Shown: positions 36,764 through 46,616, counted from the stretch's first letter. The stretch is 64,000 nucleotides of DNA from Staphylococcus hominis subsp. hominis (GCF_002901845.1 NZ_PPQE01000030.1:218421-282420); one strand, 5' to 3'. Translations and numbers: made by a program. Notes: generated by a model from the letters alone, not told the origin.

Positions 36764-38344
36764 ATGACAACTTTACTTACTGTCATGCAATTTATAGTTA
36801 ATATTCTTATTATTATGGTGTTACTTTCTATATTAATGGTTGGATTATTTCTTTTATTCAAAGATAAAAGACAAGAACAACATAGTGTGTTACGTAATTT
36901 TCCTGTATTAGGCAGAGTACGTTACTTTTCAGAGAAAATAGGACCAGAATTACGTCAATATTTATTTGCAAATGATACCGAAGGAAAACCATTTTCAAGA
37001 AATCAATATACTGATATCGTTTTAGCAGGTAAATATCATTCAAGAATGACTAGTTTTGGTACAGAAAAAAACTATGAAGAAGGCTTTTATATTCGAAACG
37101 CTATGTTTCCATTACAAAAGTCAGAACTTCAAATTGATAACCATTCAATGATTTCAACATTTATTTATTCAATCGATAATGAACGATTGTTTAAGCGTGA
37201 AGAACATCGTGAGAACAAACACATCGATCCTTATTATTTATCAGATGATCATGCAGTTATTATAGGCGAAGAATTAGCACATCCCTTTAAAGTTAAACGT
37301 TTAGTAGGCCAATCTGGTATGAGTTATGGCTCATTAGGTGGTCGCGCGATCACTGCATTATCTCAAGGACTTGCACGTGCTGGCACATGGATGAATACAG
37401 GAGAAGGTGGATTATCTGAATATCATCTTAAAGGTGGCTGCGATATTATTTATCAAATTGGACCAGGTTTATTCGGCGTGAGAGATAAAGACGGTGGTTT
37501 TAGTGAAGAAGCTTTCTTAAATGTGGCAAACTATAAAGAAGTTAAAGCATTTGAAATTAAGCTTGCACAAGGTGCTAAGACACGTGGTGGTCATATGGAG
37601 GGCAATAAAGTGACAGAAGAAATTGCTAAAATTCGTCATATTGAACCCTATCAGACCGTCAACTCGCCTAACCGTTTCGATTTCATTAATAATCCGAAAG
37701 AATTATTAGAATTTGTAGCTAAGTTGCAAAAACTCGGTCAGAAACCTGTGGGCTTTAAAATTGTTGTAAGCAGAGTTGATGAAGTTGAGGCCCTTGTTCA
37801 AGAAATGATTAACCTAGATATTTATCCAAACTTTATTACTGTTGATGGTGGTGAAGGTGGAACTGGCGCAACATTCCAAGAATTACAAGATGGTGTAGGT
37901 CTCCCACTTTTTACTGCCCTTCCAATCGTTACTGGTGTTTTAGAACGTTATGATGCACGCAAATATGTGAAGATATTCGCATCTGGAAAACTTATTACAC
38001 CTGATAAAGTAGCCATTGCACTTGGACTTGGTGCTGATTTATGTAATATTGCAAGAGGTATGATGATTAGCATTGGTTGCATTATGAGTCAACAATGTCA
38101 TTTAAATACTTGCCCCGTTGGTGTCGCAACAACTGATCCTAAAAAAGAAAAAGCTTTAATTGTTGAAGAAAAGCAATATCGTGTCACAAACTATGTGACG
38201 AGTTTACATGAAGGATTATTTAATGTTGCGGCTGCAGTAGGTGTTAAAAGCCCAAACGAAATTACAGAAGATCATATTGTGATTAAAAGAAAAAATGGAC
38301 ATATTGAAGATATCGCAAGTTATAAATTAAAACTTATTCAATAG
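36764..38344 (+). CDS. FMN-binding glutamate synthase family protein
   Basis: A 526-residue protein with one N-terminal membrane helix (about 4-30). A glutamate synthase central FMN domain fills about 75-520: GMSYGSLGGRAITALSQG, GGEGGTGATFQELQDGVGLP and ARGMMISIGCIMSQQCHLNTCPVG. The last holds three Cys placed for a 3Fe-4S cluster. It lacks the glutaminase domain of GltB, so it is not a complete glutamate synthase. The ATG at 36764 is 6 bases after AGGGGGG. Substrate and electron partner are unknown; it is widespread in staphylococci. Confidence 0.82.
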   Translation: MTTLLTVMQFIVNILIIMVLLSILMVGLFLLFKDKRQEQHSVLRNFPVLGRVRYFSEKIGPELRQYLFANDTEGKPFSRNQYTDIVLAGKYHSRMTSFGTEKNYEEGFYIRNAMFPLQKSELQIDNHSMISTFIYSIDNERLFKREEHRENKHIDPYYLSDDHAVIIGEELAHPFKVKRLVGQSGMSYGSLGGRAITALSQGLARAGTWMNTGEGGLSEYHLKGGCDIIYQIGPGLFGVRDKDGGFSEEAFLNVANYKEVKAFEIKLAQGAKTRGGHMEGNKVTEEIAKIRHIEPYQTVNSPNRFDFINNPKELLEFVAKLQKLGQKPVGFKIVVSRVDEVEALVQEMINLDIYPNFITVDGGEGGTGATFQELQDGVGLPLFTALPIVTGVLERYDARKYVKIFASGKLITPDKVAIALGLGADLCNIARGMMISIGCIMSQQCHLNTCPVGVATTDPKKEKALIVEEKQYRVTNYVTSLHEGLFNVAAAVGVKSPNEITEDHIVIKRKNGHIEDIASYKLKLIQ

Positions 38345-38350
38345 TCAACA

Positions 38351-38394
38351 AAAAAGTGAGACAATCCATCTAAGCCAATGGTTGTCTCACTTTT
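38351..38394. terminator. Bidirectional terminator
   Basis: AAAAAGTGAGACAA pairs with TTGTCTCACTTTT across a loop, between converging genes. Confidence 0.88.
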
Positions 38395-38397
38395 ATA

Positions 38398-38859
38398 TTA
38401 TTCTTCATTCATATTGCTTTTTTTCTGGAATCCAATTTTTTTAAGTTCTTTGACCGTACCGTCCATTGTTACTTTTTTATAGTTTTTAGAATAATGCGCT
38501 AATGCAAAGTAACGACTAACGTCTTTTAAGTTTGCTTTGTTATAATCAATATCTATATTTTCAACTATTTTTTGATGCTTACTACTTAGCGTATATGTTA
38601 CACCCTTTTTTCCTTTTAATGGACGATAATCTTTAAAAGATGTTTTACCTTCTTGTTTAGACATTCCGAGGTCCTCATATTTTAACGTACTGACAGTTGA
38701 TTGTTTAATCACTTTATTATTTTTATAAGTTAATGTTGTAAGAACATGCTTACCATCAATATCACCTTCGTATGTTTTTGAACGTGATTGAGTACAAGCT
38801 CCTAATATACTCACACTTAACACTAACAACGCAAATAATGTTAAGACTTTTTTCATCAT
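38398..38859 (-). CDS. YehR-like lipoprotein (DUF1307)
   Basis: A 153-residue precursor with a lipoprotein signal peptide and lipobox LGAC near residue 19. The mature part is the DUF1307/YehR fold: TYEGDIDGKHVLTTLTYKNNKVIKQSTVSTLKYEDLG. A second half has DIDYNKANLKDVSRYFAL. It should be anchored on the outer face of the membrane. The function is unknown. The ATG at 38859 is 9 bases after GGAAG. Confidence 0.77.
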   Translation of the reverse strand: MMKKVLTLFALLVLSVSILGACTQSRSKTYEGDIDGKHVLTTLTYKNNKVIKQSTVSTLKYEDLGMSKQEGKTSFKDYRPLKGKKGVTYTLSSKHQKIVENIDIDYNKANLKDVSRYFALAHYSKNYKKVTMDGTVKELKKIGFQKKSNMNEE

Positions 38860-39019
38860 ACTCATCTACTTCCCCATATTTAATTTTACACAAATTATAT
38901 CACTTACTAACTATGAATAGGATACATTTAATTTACATAGATATGATAAACTATTTTTCATAAAATTCATTTTATCCATGCTACAATACACTTAACAACA
39001 TTTTAGGAGGACTCATTGT

Positions 39020-40096
39020 ATGAAAGAATCTATCGAATTACTAAAAACATTAACAGATGTTAATGGTATCGCTGGTTATGAATACCAAGTTAAAGAAAAA
39101 ATGCGAGACTATTTAACACCGATTAGTGATGAGATTATCGAAGATGGTTTGGGTGGTATCTTTGGTAAAAAGGAAAGTAAAACGGGATCTAAATCATTAA
39201 TGTTAGCTGGTCATTTAGATGAAATTGGATTCATCGTCACTAAAATTGACAATAATGGGTTTATTAAATTCCAACCTATTGGCGGTTGGTGGAGCCAAGT
39301 GATGTTATCTCAAAAAGTAACCATCACTACTGACGATGGTAAAGAAATACGAGGTATTATTGGTTCTAAACCTCCACATGTACTCGAACCAGACGCACGC
39401 AAAAAGTCTATCGATATCAAAGACATGTTTATTGATATTGGTGTTAGAAGTAAAGCAGATGCTGAACAATACGGTATTGAAATTGGAAATATGATTACAC
39501 CTTATAGTGAGTTTGAACAACTTGCAAATGGTAAATATTTAACTGCCAAAGCATTTGATAATCGATACGGTTGTGCACTGGCTATTGACGTACTTAACAA
39601 TCTTAAAGATGAATCAATTGGTATTAATTTATATGCAGGTGGCACTGTACAAGAAGAAGTTGGTTTACGTGGCGCTAAAGTCGCAGCAAATAAAATTAAC
39701 CCCGATTTAGCTATCGCAGTCGACGTTGCTGTCGCATACGATACACCTGGAATGGCACAATATGGTAGTGATACAGCCATTGGTGACGGTCCAGTAATTA
39801 TTTTAATGGATGCTTCAAATGTGGCACATCAAGGCTTACGTCAACATATTAAAGAAGTGGCAAAAAAACATTATATTACTGTTCAATGGGATACAACACC
39901 ACGCGGTGGTACAGATGCTGGTAGTATCCATGTTGCTAACGATGGTATTCCAACAATTGCCATTGGTGTAGCATTACGCTATATGCACTCAAATGTATCT
40001 GTTCTCCATACGGATGATTATGAAAATTCAGTACGATTAATCACTGAAATTGTACGTTCTTTAAATGACCAAACGTACAATCAAATCAAATGGTAA
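39020..40096 (+). CDS. M42-family aminopeptidase (PepA/YsdC-like)
   Basis: A 358-residue dinuclear metal aminopeptidase that trims peptides in the cytosol. Motifs: AGHLDEIGFIV near residue 64 (His, Asp), KAFDNRYGCALAI near 178 (Asp metal bridge), GTVQEEVGLRGAK near 209 (catalytic Glu pair), VDVAVAYDTPG near 234 and the final GGTDAGSIHVA near 295 with His. All are in the right order. M42 enzymes form tetrahedral dodecamers. An AGGAGG site precedes the ATG. It lies directly upstream of the toxin-antitoxin locus. Confidence 0.86.
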   Translation: MKESIELLKTLTDVNGIAGYEYQVKEKMRDYLTPISDEIIEDGLGGIFGKKESKTGSKSLMLAGHLDEIGFIVTKIDNNGFIKFQPIGGWWSQVMLSQKVTITTDDGKEIRGIIGSKPPHVLEPDARKKSIDIKDMFIDIGVRSKADAEQYGIEIGNMITPYSEFEQLANGKYLTAKAFDNRYGCALAIDVLNNLKDESIGINLYAGGTVQEEVGLRGAKVAANKINPDLAIAVDVAVAYDTPGMAQYGSDTAIGDGPVIILMDASNVAHQGLRQHIKEVAKKHYITVQWDTTPRGGTDAGSIHVANDGIPTIAIGVALRYMHSNVSVLHTDDYENSVRLITEIVRSLNDQTYNQIKW

Positions 40097-40140
40097 TTTG
40101 AATATTGAAATATTACATCTACTTATGTTAATATCACATT

Positions 40141-40205
40141 AACGAGTATTAACGTCATAACGATACGAACCCCTAGTCTATTGCCCTAGACTAGGGGTTC
40201 TTTGT
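40141..40205 (+). ncRNA. Antisense antitoxin RNA of the Fst/PepA1-like system
   Basis: A short plus-strand RNA is predicted to start at about 40138-40145 and end at the perfect terminator 40167-40200. It carries AACGAGTA and TATTAACGTCATAAC (40141-40161). Both also occur on the plus strand of the toxin start region (40298-40305 and 40310-40324). The RNA is therefore complementary to the toxin ribosome-site and start codon region. Possible promoter: TTGAAA at 40105-40110 with a weak TTAATA near 40128. The layout is that of par/Fst RNA II. Confidence 0.65.
40167..40200. terminator. Shared bidirectional terminator of toxin and antitoxin RNAs
   Basis: A perfect 14-bp stem, GAACCCCTAGTCTA with its complement around TTGCCC. 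It lies between the converging toxin mRNA and antisense RNA. Confidence 0.85.
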
Positions 40206-40213
40206 GTATTGGA

Positions 40214-40321
40214 TTATCTGCCGTCTTTTTTATTCTTATATTGTTCAAACCAATAATCAAACAATATATTGAGCCACCTATTTAATATAGGTGCGATAAC
40301 GAGTACAAATATTAACGTCAT
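40214..40321 (-). CDS. Fst/PepA1-family type I toxin peptide (35 residues)
   Basis: A 35-residue peptide with the Fst/PepA1 layout: an N-terminal membrane helix (TLIFVLVIAPILNRW) containing the family's A-P-I core, then F-x-Y-W in LFDYWFEQY and a charged tail ending KNKKDGR. Such peptides insert into the membrane and stop growth or kill the cell when translated. A strong GGGGGTGA ribosome site lies 5 bases before the ATG, which overlaps the sequence complementary to the antisense RNA. The gene is too short for usual ORF calling. The family assignment rests on motif and genetic layout. Confidence 0.8.
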   Translation of the reverse strand: MTLIFVLVIAPILNRWLNILFDYWFEQYKNKKDGR

Positions 40322-40347
40322 AACTTCACCCCCTTTAAACGTACGAC

Positions 40348-40400
40348 CGTCTAAAGGAAAGACGACAACAACATTATAACATTTTTATAAAATATGATAA
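40348..40400 (-). promoter_or_regulatory. Toxin promoter and 5' stem-loop
   Basis: On the minus strand TTATCA (40400-40395) and TATAAT (40378-40373) are separated by 16 bases, giving a start near 40366. The 5' end then folds as CGTCT-ttccttt-AGACG (40364-40348), comparable to the 5' helix that protects Fst mRNA and limits its translation. Confidence 0.6.
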
Positions 40401-40417
40401 TTTATCTAAATACATAA

Positions 40418-40456
40418 AAAGCGAGAGACAGCCTCATACTGACGCCATCTCCCACA
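40418..40456 (-). terminator. Terminator after the SDR gene
   Basis: On the minus strand GGGAGATGGC pairs with GCTGTCTCTC, followed by GCTTTTT. It separates the dehydrogenase from the toxin promoter. Confidence 0.7.
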
Positions 40457-40483
40457 TTTAAACACTAATATATCTATTATGAT

Positions 40484-41302
40484 TTATTCTACAGAATGTT
40501 TCCATTTATCTTCACTTAACATTTCACCAGGCCAAGTGTATGCCATCACACCACCATCAATACGAATCGTTTCACCTGTAATAAATGAACTATCATCTGA
40601 TGCTAGGAAAGCAACCAATTTACCTACTTCTTCAGGTTGTCCTAAACGACCAAGTGGAGTGACCCATTTCTGATTATCGCGGAATGTTTTACCCGCTTCA
40701 TCTTCAGATGTACCAGCTAAATGATCTACAAGTGGTGTTTCAATGGTACCTGGTGCAATCGCGTTCGCACGAATATTTTCACGTCCATATTCAATCGCAA
40801 TCGATTTAGTGAAATTAATGACGCCACCTTTAGCGGCATTATAACCAGAACGATACAAGTCTGCTGCTTGTCCTGAGAATGAAGCTGTATTAATGATTGA
40901 ACCACCATTATTCAACATTAATGGTAATAAGAATTTCGTTACTAAGAACGTCCCTCTCATATCAACAGACATAATTTTATCAAATACTTCAACTGGATAT
41001 TCATGAATACGTCCTGCCCCATTATCTACACCTGCATTGTTGAAGATAATGTCAATGTGACCATAGTCTTGTTTAACTTTCTCAGCAAAATCTTTCACTT
41101 GTTGATCTTGAGAGATATCAACTTTATAAGCTGTCGCTTTACCGCCTTCTTGATTAATGTCATCTACAGTTTTTTCTAATTCATCTGAAATATCAAGTGC
41201 TAAGACATGTGCCCCTTCTTTAGCTAACACTTTTGCTGATGCTTGTCCAATACCTGTACTTGCACCTGTGATGACTGCAATTTTATCTTCTAAACGTTTC
41301 AT
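40484..41302 (-). CDS. Short-chain dehydrogenase/reductase (glucose 1-dehydrogenase-like)
   Basis: A 272-residue classical SDR. The cofactor motif TGASTGIGQASA starts at residue 13, NNAGVDNGAG is near 91, and the catalytic set is Ser in NTASFSG, then Y154-N-A-A-K158-type YNAAKGG. The C-terminal IRIDGGVMAYTWPGE is usual for glucose 1-dehydrogenase-like members. Asp near residue 37 (LALDIS) after the second beta strand favours NAD over NADP. The substrate is unknown. It is a single gene with a GTGTGAC leader and its own terminator. Confidence 0.8.
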   Translation of the reverse strand: MKRLEDKIAVITGASTGIGQASAKVLAKEGAHVLALDISDELEKTVDDINQEGGKATAYKVDISQDQQVKDFAEKVKQDYGHIDIIFNNAGVDNGAGRIHEYPVEVFDKIMSVDMRGTFLVTKFLLPLMLNNGGSIINTASFSGQAADLYRSGYNAAKGGVINFTKSIAIEYGRENIRANAIAPGTIETPLVDHLAGTSEDEAGKTFRDNQKWVTPLGRLGQPEEVGKLVAFLASDDSSFITGETIRIDGGVMAYTWPGEMLSEDKWKHSVE

Positions 41303-41517
41303 CTTGTCACACTCCTAGTGAACTTGTTTTCTAATACAACCTTATTGTTCCACTAAACAGTTTAGATTAAACGTTATACTAAAAATGAAATCGTTTTACA
41401 ATTGAATTCTTTTTTATATTCAAAGAAATGCAAATAGGATTCGTATCTTTTTCTATTTATAAAATTCATGTAAAATAAAACTATAATAGGAAGTATTGAA
41501 AGACTTAGGAGGCCATG

Positions 41518-43059
41518 ATGGAAGAACGTATAGGATTAATAGATATTGGCTCAAATACGATTAGATTAGTTATCTTTAGATTTAGCAAAGATGCAGGATT
41601 AAATGAATTGCTCAACATTAAAACGCCTGCTCGCTTGAGTCAATACTTGACAAAAGAAAATAAAATGAGCCAAGAAGGCATTAACGTACTCATTGAAGCA
41701 TTACGCAGTTTTAAATCTGTATCTGAAAAATTTAAAGTAAAAGCATTACATCCTATCGCAACAGCAGCGATTCGTCAATCTGAGAATAAGGATGACATTG
41801 TTAAAAGAGTGAAAGATGAACTTGATATTGAAATCTCAATTATTCCTGAAAAAGAAGAAGCATATTATGGTTACTATGCTATTACTCATACCACTGAAAT
41901 TGAAAATGGCGTATCTGTAGACATCGGTGGCGGTTCAACGGAAGTTACTTTATTTAAGGATAAAGAACTATTTGAATCACATAGTTTTCCTTTCGGGGTA
42001 GTCACGTTAAAACATAAATTCTTTGATGGCAAAGACCACAATGATAAAGGTGCGATCAAAGATATGGAGAAATTTTTATCTCAACAATTTAGTACATTGG
42101 ATTGGCTTAAAGATCAAGAGATTGCCTTAGTCGGCGTTGGTGGTTCTGCACGTAACGTAGCACGTATTCATCAATCTGAACACGCTTATCCTATAAGTGG
42201 CGTACACAATTATACAATGTCAGATAAAGATATTGATGAAGTGTACAACATGATACGTAAAAGTTCACGTGATGAGTTAAATAACCTAGATGGATTAAGT
42301 CGCGATCGTGCAGATATTATTCTTCCAGCAGTATCAGTATTTAAGACACTTTATAAAAAAATAGATGCGAAGCAATTCACATTTTCAAGAAATGGCTTAC
42401 GTGAAGGCTATATTATTAAACAAATCCGCTCACGCTATCCAGATGTATTTGACAAACATAATGTGCGTAAAGAAGCGATTTATTTCTTAGCACATGACTA
42501 TCATATCGAAGAACATAGCTCACAAGGTCGTTTAAAATTAGCACAATCTTTATTAAAACAATTAATGGATTTAGGTGATTTAAAGATTAATGACACAGAG
42601 CAACGTCTATTTGAAGAAGCAACCTATATTTATTATTTAGGTAGATTTATTGATTCAGATTCAAGTTCTCCACATACGTATTATATTATCGCGAACTCAA
42701 TGATTAATGGGTATACACATAAAGATCGCGTTAAACTCGCCCTTTTAGCAAGTTTTAAAAATAAATCTTTACTTAAGTTCTATTGTAAAGAAACAGATTG
42801 GTTTAGTAATAAGGAAATTGAAACCATTCAAGCATTAGGTGGCATTATTAAATTTGTGAATGCTTTAAATATTTCACAAACTAGCTTTGTTCAAGACGTG
42901 ACTTTAAAAGAAACGAAAAAAAGCAATGACGATTATGAACTGACCGTACATTATACTGAAGGCGAACCGATTGCTGAGAAATATCAAGCATTAAGACAGA
43001 AAAAGCATATTGAAAAGATTCTTAAAGGATCAGTATCCATTGTCTTTACAAAATCTTAA
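41518..43059 (+). CDS. ppx: Ppx/GppA exopolyphosphatase
   Basis: Releases phosphate from polyphosphate chains, or acts on pppGpp. The 513-residue protein has the ASKHA phosphate-binding motifs LIDIGSNTIRLVIF at residues 6-19 and SVDIGGGSTEVTLF near 139. ALVGVGGSARNVARIHQ lies near 203. The region after residue 310 is an HD-like helical domain (FLAHDYHIEEHS near 324). The ATG at 41518, 5 bases after AGGAGG, is preferred over the adjacent ATG at 41515. It is followed about 100 bases later by ppk in the same direction, so the two probably set polyphosphate levels together. Confidence 0.88.
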   Translation: MEERIGLIDIGSNTIRLVIFRFSKDAGLNELLNIKTPARLSQYLTKENKMSQEGINVLIEALRSFKSVSEKFKVKALHPIATAAIRQSENKDDIVKRVKDELDIEISIIPEKEEAYYGYYAITHTTEIENGVSVDIGGGSTEVTLFKDKELFESHSFPFGVVTLKHKFFDGKDHNDKGAIKDMEKFLSQQFSTLDWLKDQEIALVGVGGSARNVARIHQSEHAYPISGVHNYTMSDKDIDEVYNMIRKSSRDELNNLDGLSRDRADIILPAVSVFKTLYKKIDAKQFTFSRNGLREGYIIKQIRSRYPDVFDKHNVRKEAIYFLAHDYHIEEHSSQGRLKLAQSLLKQLMDLGDLKINDTEQRLFEEATYIYYLGRFIDSDSSSPHTYYIIANSMINGYTHKDRVKLALLASFKNKSLLKFYCKETDWFSNKEIETIQALGGIIKFVNALNISQTSFVQDVTLKETKKSNDDYELTVHYTEGEPIAEKYQALRQKKHIEKILKGSVSIVFTKS

Positions 43060-43161
43060 AATTTGTATGCTATATTATAGGTAGATAGTTCTGTCATAGA
43101 CTATATAGTTTTACAAATAGAAAGATTGATAATCGAAGAAATGACGAGGTGTATTTTGAAT

Positions 43162-45327
43162 ATGCAAACTCAATTGGGAGACTATGATATTAGCTTGCCG
43201 AAATACTATAATAATCGCGAACTTAGTTGGTTAGATTTCAACTATCGTGTATTACAAGAAGCTTATGATAACAACAATCCACTATTAGAAAAATTAAATT
43301 TCGTATCTATCTTTAGTTCGAACTTAGATGAATTCTTTATGGTGCGTGTGGCTGGTTTAAAAGACCAAGTAAAAATGGGATTCGATAAACCTGAAAACAA
43401 AACACAAATGACACCACAAGAACAAGTAGATGCTATTCAAGAAAAAGCTAAAAAATATGTCAATATGCAATATGAACGCTATAACGAACTTATCGAAGAA
43501 TTACGCAATTATGACATTGTGATGTGTAAACCAGAAAACTTATCTGACTCTATTTTAAGTAAGTTAGAAAGGGATTTTAAACTCACGATTTTACCAACGT
43601 TAACACCACTTGGTATAGATGCATACCACCCTTTCCCAAAACTAAATAATAAAAGTCTAAATATCTTCGTAGATATCGATACAGATGATGCCATTAACTC
43701 AGCTATTGTTCAAATTCCATCTCTTATCCCTAGATTCTTAACTTATAATGAAGGCTCAAAACAATATGTAGTCATGGTAGAAGATGTCATTACACACTTC
43801 ATCAATCACTTATTTACAGGCTATGAAGTATTAAATACCTTTACATTTAGAATTACTAGAAATGCTGATTTAACGATTCATGAAGATGGCGCTGAAGACT
43901 TACTTATCGAAATCGAACGTTTCTTAAAAGAACGTAAAAGTGGTTCTGCTGTACGCTTAGAAGTCGACAATCGTACCGCTTCTATCGAAGATTTAGGTTG
44001 GCTAACAGAAACGTTAGAAGTAGATGAACAAGACGTTTACTTACTTAACGGACCTTTAGACTTAACATTTATCTTTGGCTTAGTTGATCATCTATCCCAT
44101 AAATTAAAATATTTAACATATGATAAATATACACCACAAATTCCACGTTCATTAGGTAACAATAATGTGTATGATCTTGCATTAAAACGTGATGTCTTTT
44201 TCCATCACCCATACGAATCATTTGAGCCTATCGTCGACTTTATTCGTGAAGCGGCTGAAGACCCTAACACGATTGCGATTAAACAAACGCTTTATCGTGT
44301 GAGTAAAGACTCACCCATTATTAAAAGCTTAAAAGAAGCGGCTGAAAATGGTAAACAAGTAACTGTACTTGTAGAATTAAAAGCGCGTTTCGACGAAGAA
44401 AATAACGTTCATTGGGCACGTATGTTAGAAGATGCAGGTTGTCATGTTATTTATGGTATGACTCATTTAAAAACGCATAGTAAAATTGCTCTAGTCGTTA
44501 AACGCATCGGTGGCAAATTAACTTCATTTGTACACTTAGGTACAGGTAACTATAACGATAAAACTGCAAAACTATACACAGATATGGGTGTGATTACGAC
44601 AGATACATTAATTGCTGAAGATGCCATTAATTTCTTTAACTATTTAAGTGGTTACTCAGTTAAACCTGAATATAATAAATTAATTGTCGCACCATTTGAT
44701 ATTCGTGACGTCTTTATTGATCGTATTGATAAAGAAATTGCAAGTCATCGTCAACATGGTAACGGTAAAATTATGATGAAAATGAATTCCTTAACTGATA
44801 AGGCCATCATTGAAAAATTATTTGAAGCATCTCAAGCGGGTGTTACCATTCAACTTATTATTCGTGGTATCTGTTGCCTAAAACCAGGCATTCCAGGTGT
44901 CAGCGAAAATATTGAAGTTGTAAGTATTGTAGGTCGTCTATTAGAACACTCTCGTATTTATTACTTCTACAATAATGGTGACGAACGTATTTATTTATCA
45001 TCTGCAGACGTCATGACACGTAACATGATTAAACGTGTTGAAATCTTATTCCCTGTAGAAGATAAAGAAATCGGTAAACGTCTTGTAGACTTTATGAATT
45101 TACAATTATCTGATAATCAAAAAGGACGTTATCAAGATCAGTATGGTGAGTATCATTACGTTCAAAATGATTTATCTCCATTAAATTCACAAGCTTACTT
45201 GATGAAAGAAGCAGTTAAGTATGGTAAAAAGCTAAAAAAGGAGGCAACCCAGCCTTCAGGAATGCCCGTCGTTTCTAAAAGAAGAGCTAGCTGGGTCAAT
45301 CGTCTTCGAAACACATTAAAAAAATAA
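43162..45327 (+). CDS. ppk: Polyphosphate kinase PPK1
   Basis: Makes polyphosphate from ATP, reversibly. The 721-residue protein has all four PPK domains. The N-terminal part has [20 protein letters not shown]. The phospho-accepting core has [15 protein letters not shown] with its two His and [19 protein letters not shown] after it. The PLD-like C-terminal half has [15 protein letters not shown] and [12 protein letters not shown]. The ATG at 43162 fits a GAGGTG site, although a TTG at 43156 is also possible. It is downstream of ppx. Polyphosphate serves stress survival and biofilm behaviour in relatives. Confidence 0.93.
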   Translation: MQTQLGDYDISLPKYYNNRELSWLDFNYRVLQEAYDNNNPLLEKLNFVSIFSSNLDEFFMVRVAGLKDQVKMGFDKPENKTQMTPQEQVDAIQEKAKKYVNMQYERYNELIEELRNYDIVMCKPENLSDSILSKLERDFKLTILPTLTPLGIDAYHPFPKLNNKSLNIFVDIDTDDAINSAIVQIPSLIPRFLTYNEGSKQYVVMVEDVITHFINHLFTGYEVLNTFTFRITRNADLTIHEDGAEDLLIEIERFLKERKSGSAVRLEVDNRTASIEDLGWLTETLEVDEQDVYLLNGPLDLTFIFGLVDHLSHKLKYLTYDKYTPQIPRSLGNNNVYDLALKRDVFFHHPYESFEPIVDFIREAAEDPNTIAIKQTLYRVSKDSPIIKSLKEAAENGKQVTVLVELKARFDEENNVHWARMLEDAGCHVIYGMTHLKTHSKIALVVKRIGGKLTSFVHLGTGNYNDKTAKLYTDMGVITTDTLIAEDAINFFNYLSGYSVKPEYNKLIVAPFDIRDVFIDRIDKEIASHRQHGNGKIMMKMNSLTDKAIIEKLFEASQAGVTIQLIIRGICCLKPGIPGVSENIEVVSIVGRLLEHSRIYYFYNNGDERIYLSSADVMTRNMIKRVEILFPVEDKEIGKRLVDFMNLQLSDNQKGRYQDQYGEYHYVQNDLSPLNSQAYLMKEAVKYGKKLKKEATQPSGMPVVSKRRASWVNRLRNTLKK

Positions 45328-45341
45328 TGTGACTATAAAAT

Positions 45342-45377
45342 AGCCAAGTCGTGTCATTCATCAGCACGACTTGGCTT
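45342..45377. terminator. Bidirectional terminator after ppk
   Basis: AGCCAAGTCGTG pairs with CACGACTTGGCT-type sequence, with A and T runs on either side. Confidence 0.88.
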
Positions 45378-45383
45378 TTTAAT

Positions 45384-46616
45384 TTATTTCTCAGGATGGT
45401 CATACCAGTGTTTTAAGAATGTATATAACACATCACTATAAGTTTGAAGTTCTTGTGCTTCTATCTTTTCATCTACACTATGAGCTTCTTCTAAACTACC
45501 TGGACCATATAAAATGGTTGGAATATCAAAATGAGCAGTCCAACCTCCATCTGTCACTGTGGTACTCATACCATGTTTCATTTCACTGTGATGAACGTGA
45601 TAATGTGCATCTTGTAATTGTTTAAAGCCTGGATGTTCTAATGGAATCGTAAAACTTGGGAAAATTTCTCCTTTATCTTCTATCATTGATTCACCGCCCC
45701 ATTCGAACTGTAACGGGTTCTCTCTCAACCAAATGTCTGCATCTGCAACACGATTTAAATACGCTTCTATCTCTTTTGTAACGTCTTCATAACTTTCATT
45801 CGGTAAATAATGAACCGTAATCCATAAACGACATTCATCAGCAATAAAAGCAGGATGGCGTCCCCCTTCAATCACTGCTGGATTAATCGTATTCGCACCT
45901 GGTGGCATACCAGGACTATGTTTCATCACTGCCCAGTGTTGTTCGAGTTCATTCAGTGCTTGAATGATTTTGGTCATTTTTTCAATTGCACTCGCACCAA
46001 ATAAACCTCCACCTGCATGAATCGTTTGACTACGTGCGCCATCATGAATGGTATTCTTACTTTTAACCGTAATCCATCCTGTAATGACTCCGCCTTGTCC
46101 AAGTGCCATATTTTCACTTGTATCTAATACTAATGCCAAATCTGCGTGAGGACCGATTTCACATGCGCGTTTCGTCCCCGCTTCACCCACTTCTTCTCCT
46201 ACTACAGATTGCACGACAATATCTCCTTTAGGTCGTCGTCCTTCTTGATGTAACTTTTCAAGCACATAAAACAGCGAGGCCATACCGCCTTTCATATCAC
46301 TCACACCACGACCATATAGCCATCCCTCTTTTTCAGTCAGTTGAAACGGTGGATATTGCCAATTAGAATCATCGTCCACATTCGCCACATCTACATGACC
46401 ATTGAGAATTAATTTAGGTGCATCCTCATCTTCCCCTTTTAATGTTGCGACGATAACACTATCATTTTCATATAAATGTTCACGTTGAATATCAAAATTT
46501 AGTGTTTTTAATAAGTGTTCAATGTCATCTTGTAAAGGATCCGTATTACGTCCAGGAGGACTCTCTGTATTATATTTAACTAATACATCTAACAATTCAA
46601 ATAAACGTTGTTCCAT
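45384..46616 (-). CDS. M20-family deacylase (ArgE/DapE-like)
   Basis: A 410-residue zinc hydrolase of the M20 group. Metal-ligand blocks are NGHVDVAN near residue 78 (His, Asp), GRGVSDMKGGMAS near 110 (Asp bridge) and VGEEVGEAGTKRA near 150 (catalytic Glu pair). DGGWTAHFDIPTILYGPG lies near the end with a later His (EEAHSVDE). Relatives cleave N-acetylornithine, succinyl-diaminopimelate or other N-acyl amino acids. It is not next to arginine or lysine genes, so the substrate is open. The ATG at 46616 is 8 bases after AAGGGTG. Confidence 0.8.
   Translation of the reverse strand: MEQRLFELLDVLVKYNTESPPGRNTDPLQDDIEHLLKTLNFDIQREHLYENDSVIVATLKGEDEDAPKLILNGHVDVANVDDDSNWQYPPFQLTEKEGWLYGRGVSDMKGGMASLFYVLEKLHQEGRRPKGDIVVQSVVGEEVGEAGTKRACEIGPHADLALVLDTSENMALGQGGVITGWITVKSKNTIHDGARSQTIHAGGGLFGASAIEKMTKIIQALNELEQHWAVMKHSPGMPPGANTINPAVIEGGRHPAFIADECRLWITVHYLPNESYEDVTKEIEAYLNRVADADIWLRENPLQFEWGGESMIEDKGEIFPSFTIPLEHPGFKQLQDAHYHVHHSEMKHGMSTTVTDGGWTAHFDIPTILYGPGSLEEAHSVDEKIEAQELQTYSDVLYTFLKHWYDHPEK

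Noticed and set aside
41303..41400. SigB-like GTTTAA-N15-GGAACA before the SDR gene at 40484-41302.
   Set aside because: The -10 box has three mismatches, and AT-rich DNA gives many such partial matches.
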